A stretch of 31,282 nucleotides of DNA from CAYLZW01 sp964388085 (GTDB lineage Bacteria > Myxococcota > UBA727 > CAYLZW01). Shown here piece after piece: positions 30,517-31,282 of this stretch (within the stretch, counting starts at the first letter, position 1; the number at the start of each line of letters is the position of its first letter). Where the stretch lies: assembly GCA_964388085.1 (NCBI GenBank), contig CAYLZW010000037.1:1-31282 (forward strand). Direction: 5' to 3'. A model generated the notes under the pieces. That model made no database searches. It was given only the letters and a program-made list of their open reading frames with translations, and had not been told where the DNA came from. The position numbers were made by a program, and so were the translations under genes.

Positions 30517-30786
30517 GTTCAAGAACCTCATTGTCTGGCCTTTCGTTGCGCGCCCGCCGCGCTCCTGAACGGCGCGCTCTCGTCCTTCGAGCCGATAGAG
30601 GCCAACTTCGACGTCATTTCCGGCAAGGTCGACGCTATGACGCGCGTCCTCCAACACAGCGGTCTGCGACATGGCTGGCACTTTCGCTGTCGACACCGCT
30701 ACGCTGGATTCATCACCCCACTTCCCGAACCCGCGAAGAATAAGCGCCCTCTATCCCGACCTACGCCGGGTGTGAAGCTTCCGTGA
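30517..30786 (+). other. Open frame directly after the E1 stop, possible gene remnant
   Basis: The frame of the E1 gene stays open for 89 codons past its stop TGA (30514-30516) to a TGA at 30784-30786. Part of it (ALLNGALSSFEPIEANFDVI, then SGKVDAMTRVL) has a coding-like third-position pattern. There is no start codon or ribosome site before ATG 30637. It may be a decayed fragment of another gene. A 63-residue minus-strand ORF over 30505-30696 is not convincing. Confidence 0.3.
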
Positions 30787-30806
30787 CGTGGCGCGGTGGT
30801 GCCAAA

Positions 30807-31196
30807 TCAGCTCCCATTCGCGCTCGCCAGCGCCGGGTTGACGGCGCAGGCCAGCACCGCCGGTTGCAACACGCCGTCCGGCCCTTTCACCAAGTCGAAG
30901 GCGGTGACGACACCGAGCCCCTCGTTCCTCGCCCAAATGGTCGACGGCACGGTGACGGATAGGTTCTCGCCCGTAAAACGGCCAAGCAGAAGCGCAGGCA
31001 ACCAGTTCACTTGTGCCTTGAAAACGCAGAGGAAGACGCCAACTCGGAGCTCAGGAAGCTGCTGAGCCTTGATGGCGTCGCGGAACTTCTTCGTGAACTT
31101 CGCGGAGATGCGCTCCTCAAGAAGCGCGGAGAGGTCCGCCGTGGAGACGCTCATGAAGCCGGCGGAGTCGCCGGTCGGCTCGGACTTCTCCTGCAT
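30807..31196 (-). CDS. Unidentified conserved-looking protein of about 129 residues
   Basis: The protein, about 129 residues, is read from ATG 31194-31196; a GTG two codons earlier is an alternative. It has no signal peptide or membrane segment. An N-terminal helical, charged part (ADLSALLEERISAKFTKKFRDAIKAQ) is followed by a beta-rich part (LRVGVFLCVFKAQVNWLPALLLGRFTGENLSVTVPSTIW and VVTAFDLVKGPDGVLQ). It looks like a complete small globular protein. I do not recognise the family. It is convergent with the Ubl operon and may belong to the same island. Confidence 0.55.
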   Translation of the reverse strand: MQEKSEPTGDSAGFMSVSTADLSALLEERISAKFTKKFRDAIKAQQLPELRVGVFLCVFKAQVNWLPALLLGRFTGENLSVTVPSTIWARNEGLGVVTAFDLVKGPDGVLQPAVLACAVNPALASANGS

Positions 31197-31246
31197 GCTC
31201 ACGACGTCGATCTGTGCTGACCCGGCTGGAACGTGACTCCAACCTG

Positions 31247-31263
31247 CCTCCGAGGTCCGGAGG
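31247..31263. repeat. CCTCCG/CGGAGG inverted repeat near the window end
   Basis: CCTCCG (31247-31252) pairs with CGGAGG (31258-31263) across AGGTC. AGGAG at 31268-31272 is followed two bases later by ATG 31275, so a rightward gene may start at the very end of the window; too little is visible to call it. Confidence 0.35.
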
Positions 31264-31282
31264 TGTTAGGAGTCATGCGTGA

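Noticed and set aside
30505..30696. Minus-strand ORF of 63 residues beyond the E1 gene
   Set aside because: No ribosome site and no recognisable family; it is opposite a more coding-like plus-strand frame.

Overview
The window is GC-rich, with most third codon positions G or C. It is dense in secreted lipoproteins and outer-membrane proteins and also carries an FHA protein, a roadblock-like protein, a Tat-exported enzyme and a hybrid histidine kinase/receiver pair. This mix suggests a Gram-negative deltaproteobacterium in the broad sense, probably a myxobacterium (Myxococcota). That is an inference from style and gene content; no rRNA or other marker gene is present.

Layout. 1-8.4 kb: envelope genes: a truncated membrane protein, a four-helix membrane protein, a secreted helical protein, a SUI1/eIF1-like translation factor, a BamA/D15-type outer-membrane barrel, two overlapping lipoprotein genes (the second an alpha/beta-hydrolase), another lipoprotein and a small barrel-like protein. 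8.4-20.1 kb: housekeeping and stress genes: DEAD-box RNA helicase, small zinc ribbon, LigB/DODA-type dioxygenase, adenosine-deaminase-like enzyme, PAS-GAF histidine kinase with its response regulator, a peroxiredoxin-fold protein without its peroxidatic cysteine, aldo/keto reductase, GNAT acetyltransferase, a second (Tat-exported) DODA-type protein, a spermidine-synthase-like protein and a lipoprotein hydrolase. 20.1-24.7 kb: a decayed zinc-ribbon/AIM24 gene, a 744-residue membrane protein with an EF-hand-like loop, a likely small selenoprotein, and an FHA protein.

The best single find is at 22921-23226. A 101-codon frame is interrupted by one in-frame TGA. Directly behind the TGA sits a hairpin with a 7-bp perfect stem and a GGTC apical loop, 20 nt from the TGA, which is the layout of a bacterial SECIS element. 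Coding-like sequence continues through the TGA to a two-CxxC zinc ribbon. I read it as a DUF2007-like selenoprotein with a C-x3-U motif.

25.3 kb to the end looks like an acquired defence-type island with visibly lower GC. Two gene sets diverge from a 158-nt intergenic region. Leftward: XRE-HTH/ImmA-IrrE metallopeptidase, PIN-domain protein and PD-(D/E)XK-like protein, tightly packed. Rightward: a ubiquitin-like conjugation operon made of a Ubl-E2 fusion, a JAB/JAMM peptidase and an E1/ThiF-like enzyme, contiguous or overlapping. At the left edge of the island are an intrinsic terminator and a sequence resembling a tRNA 3' end, a possible integration scar. No CRISPR array, insertion sequence, complete tRNA or rRNA gene was seen.
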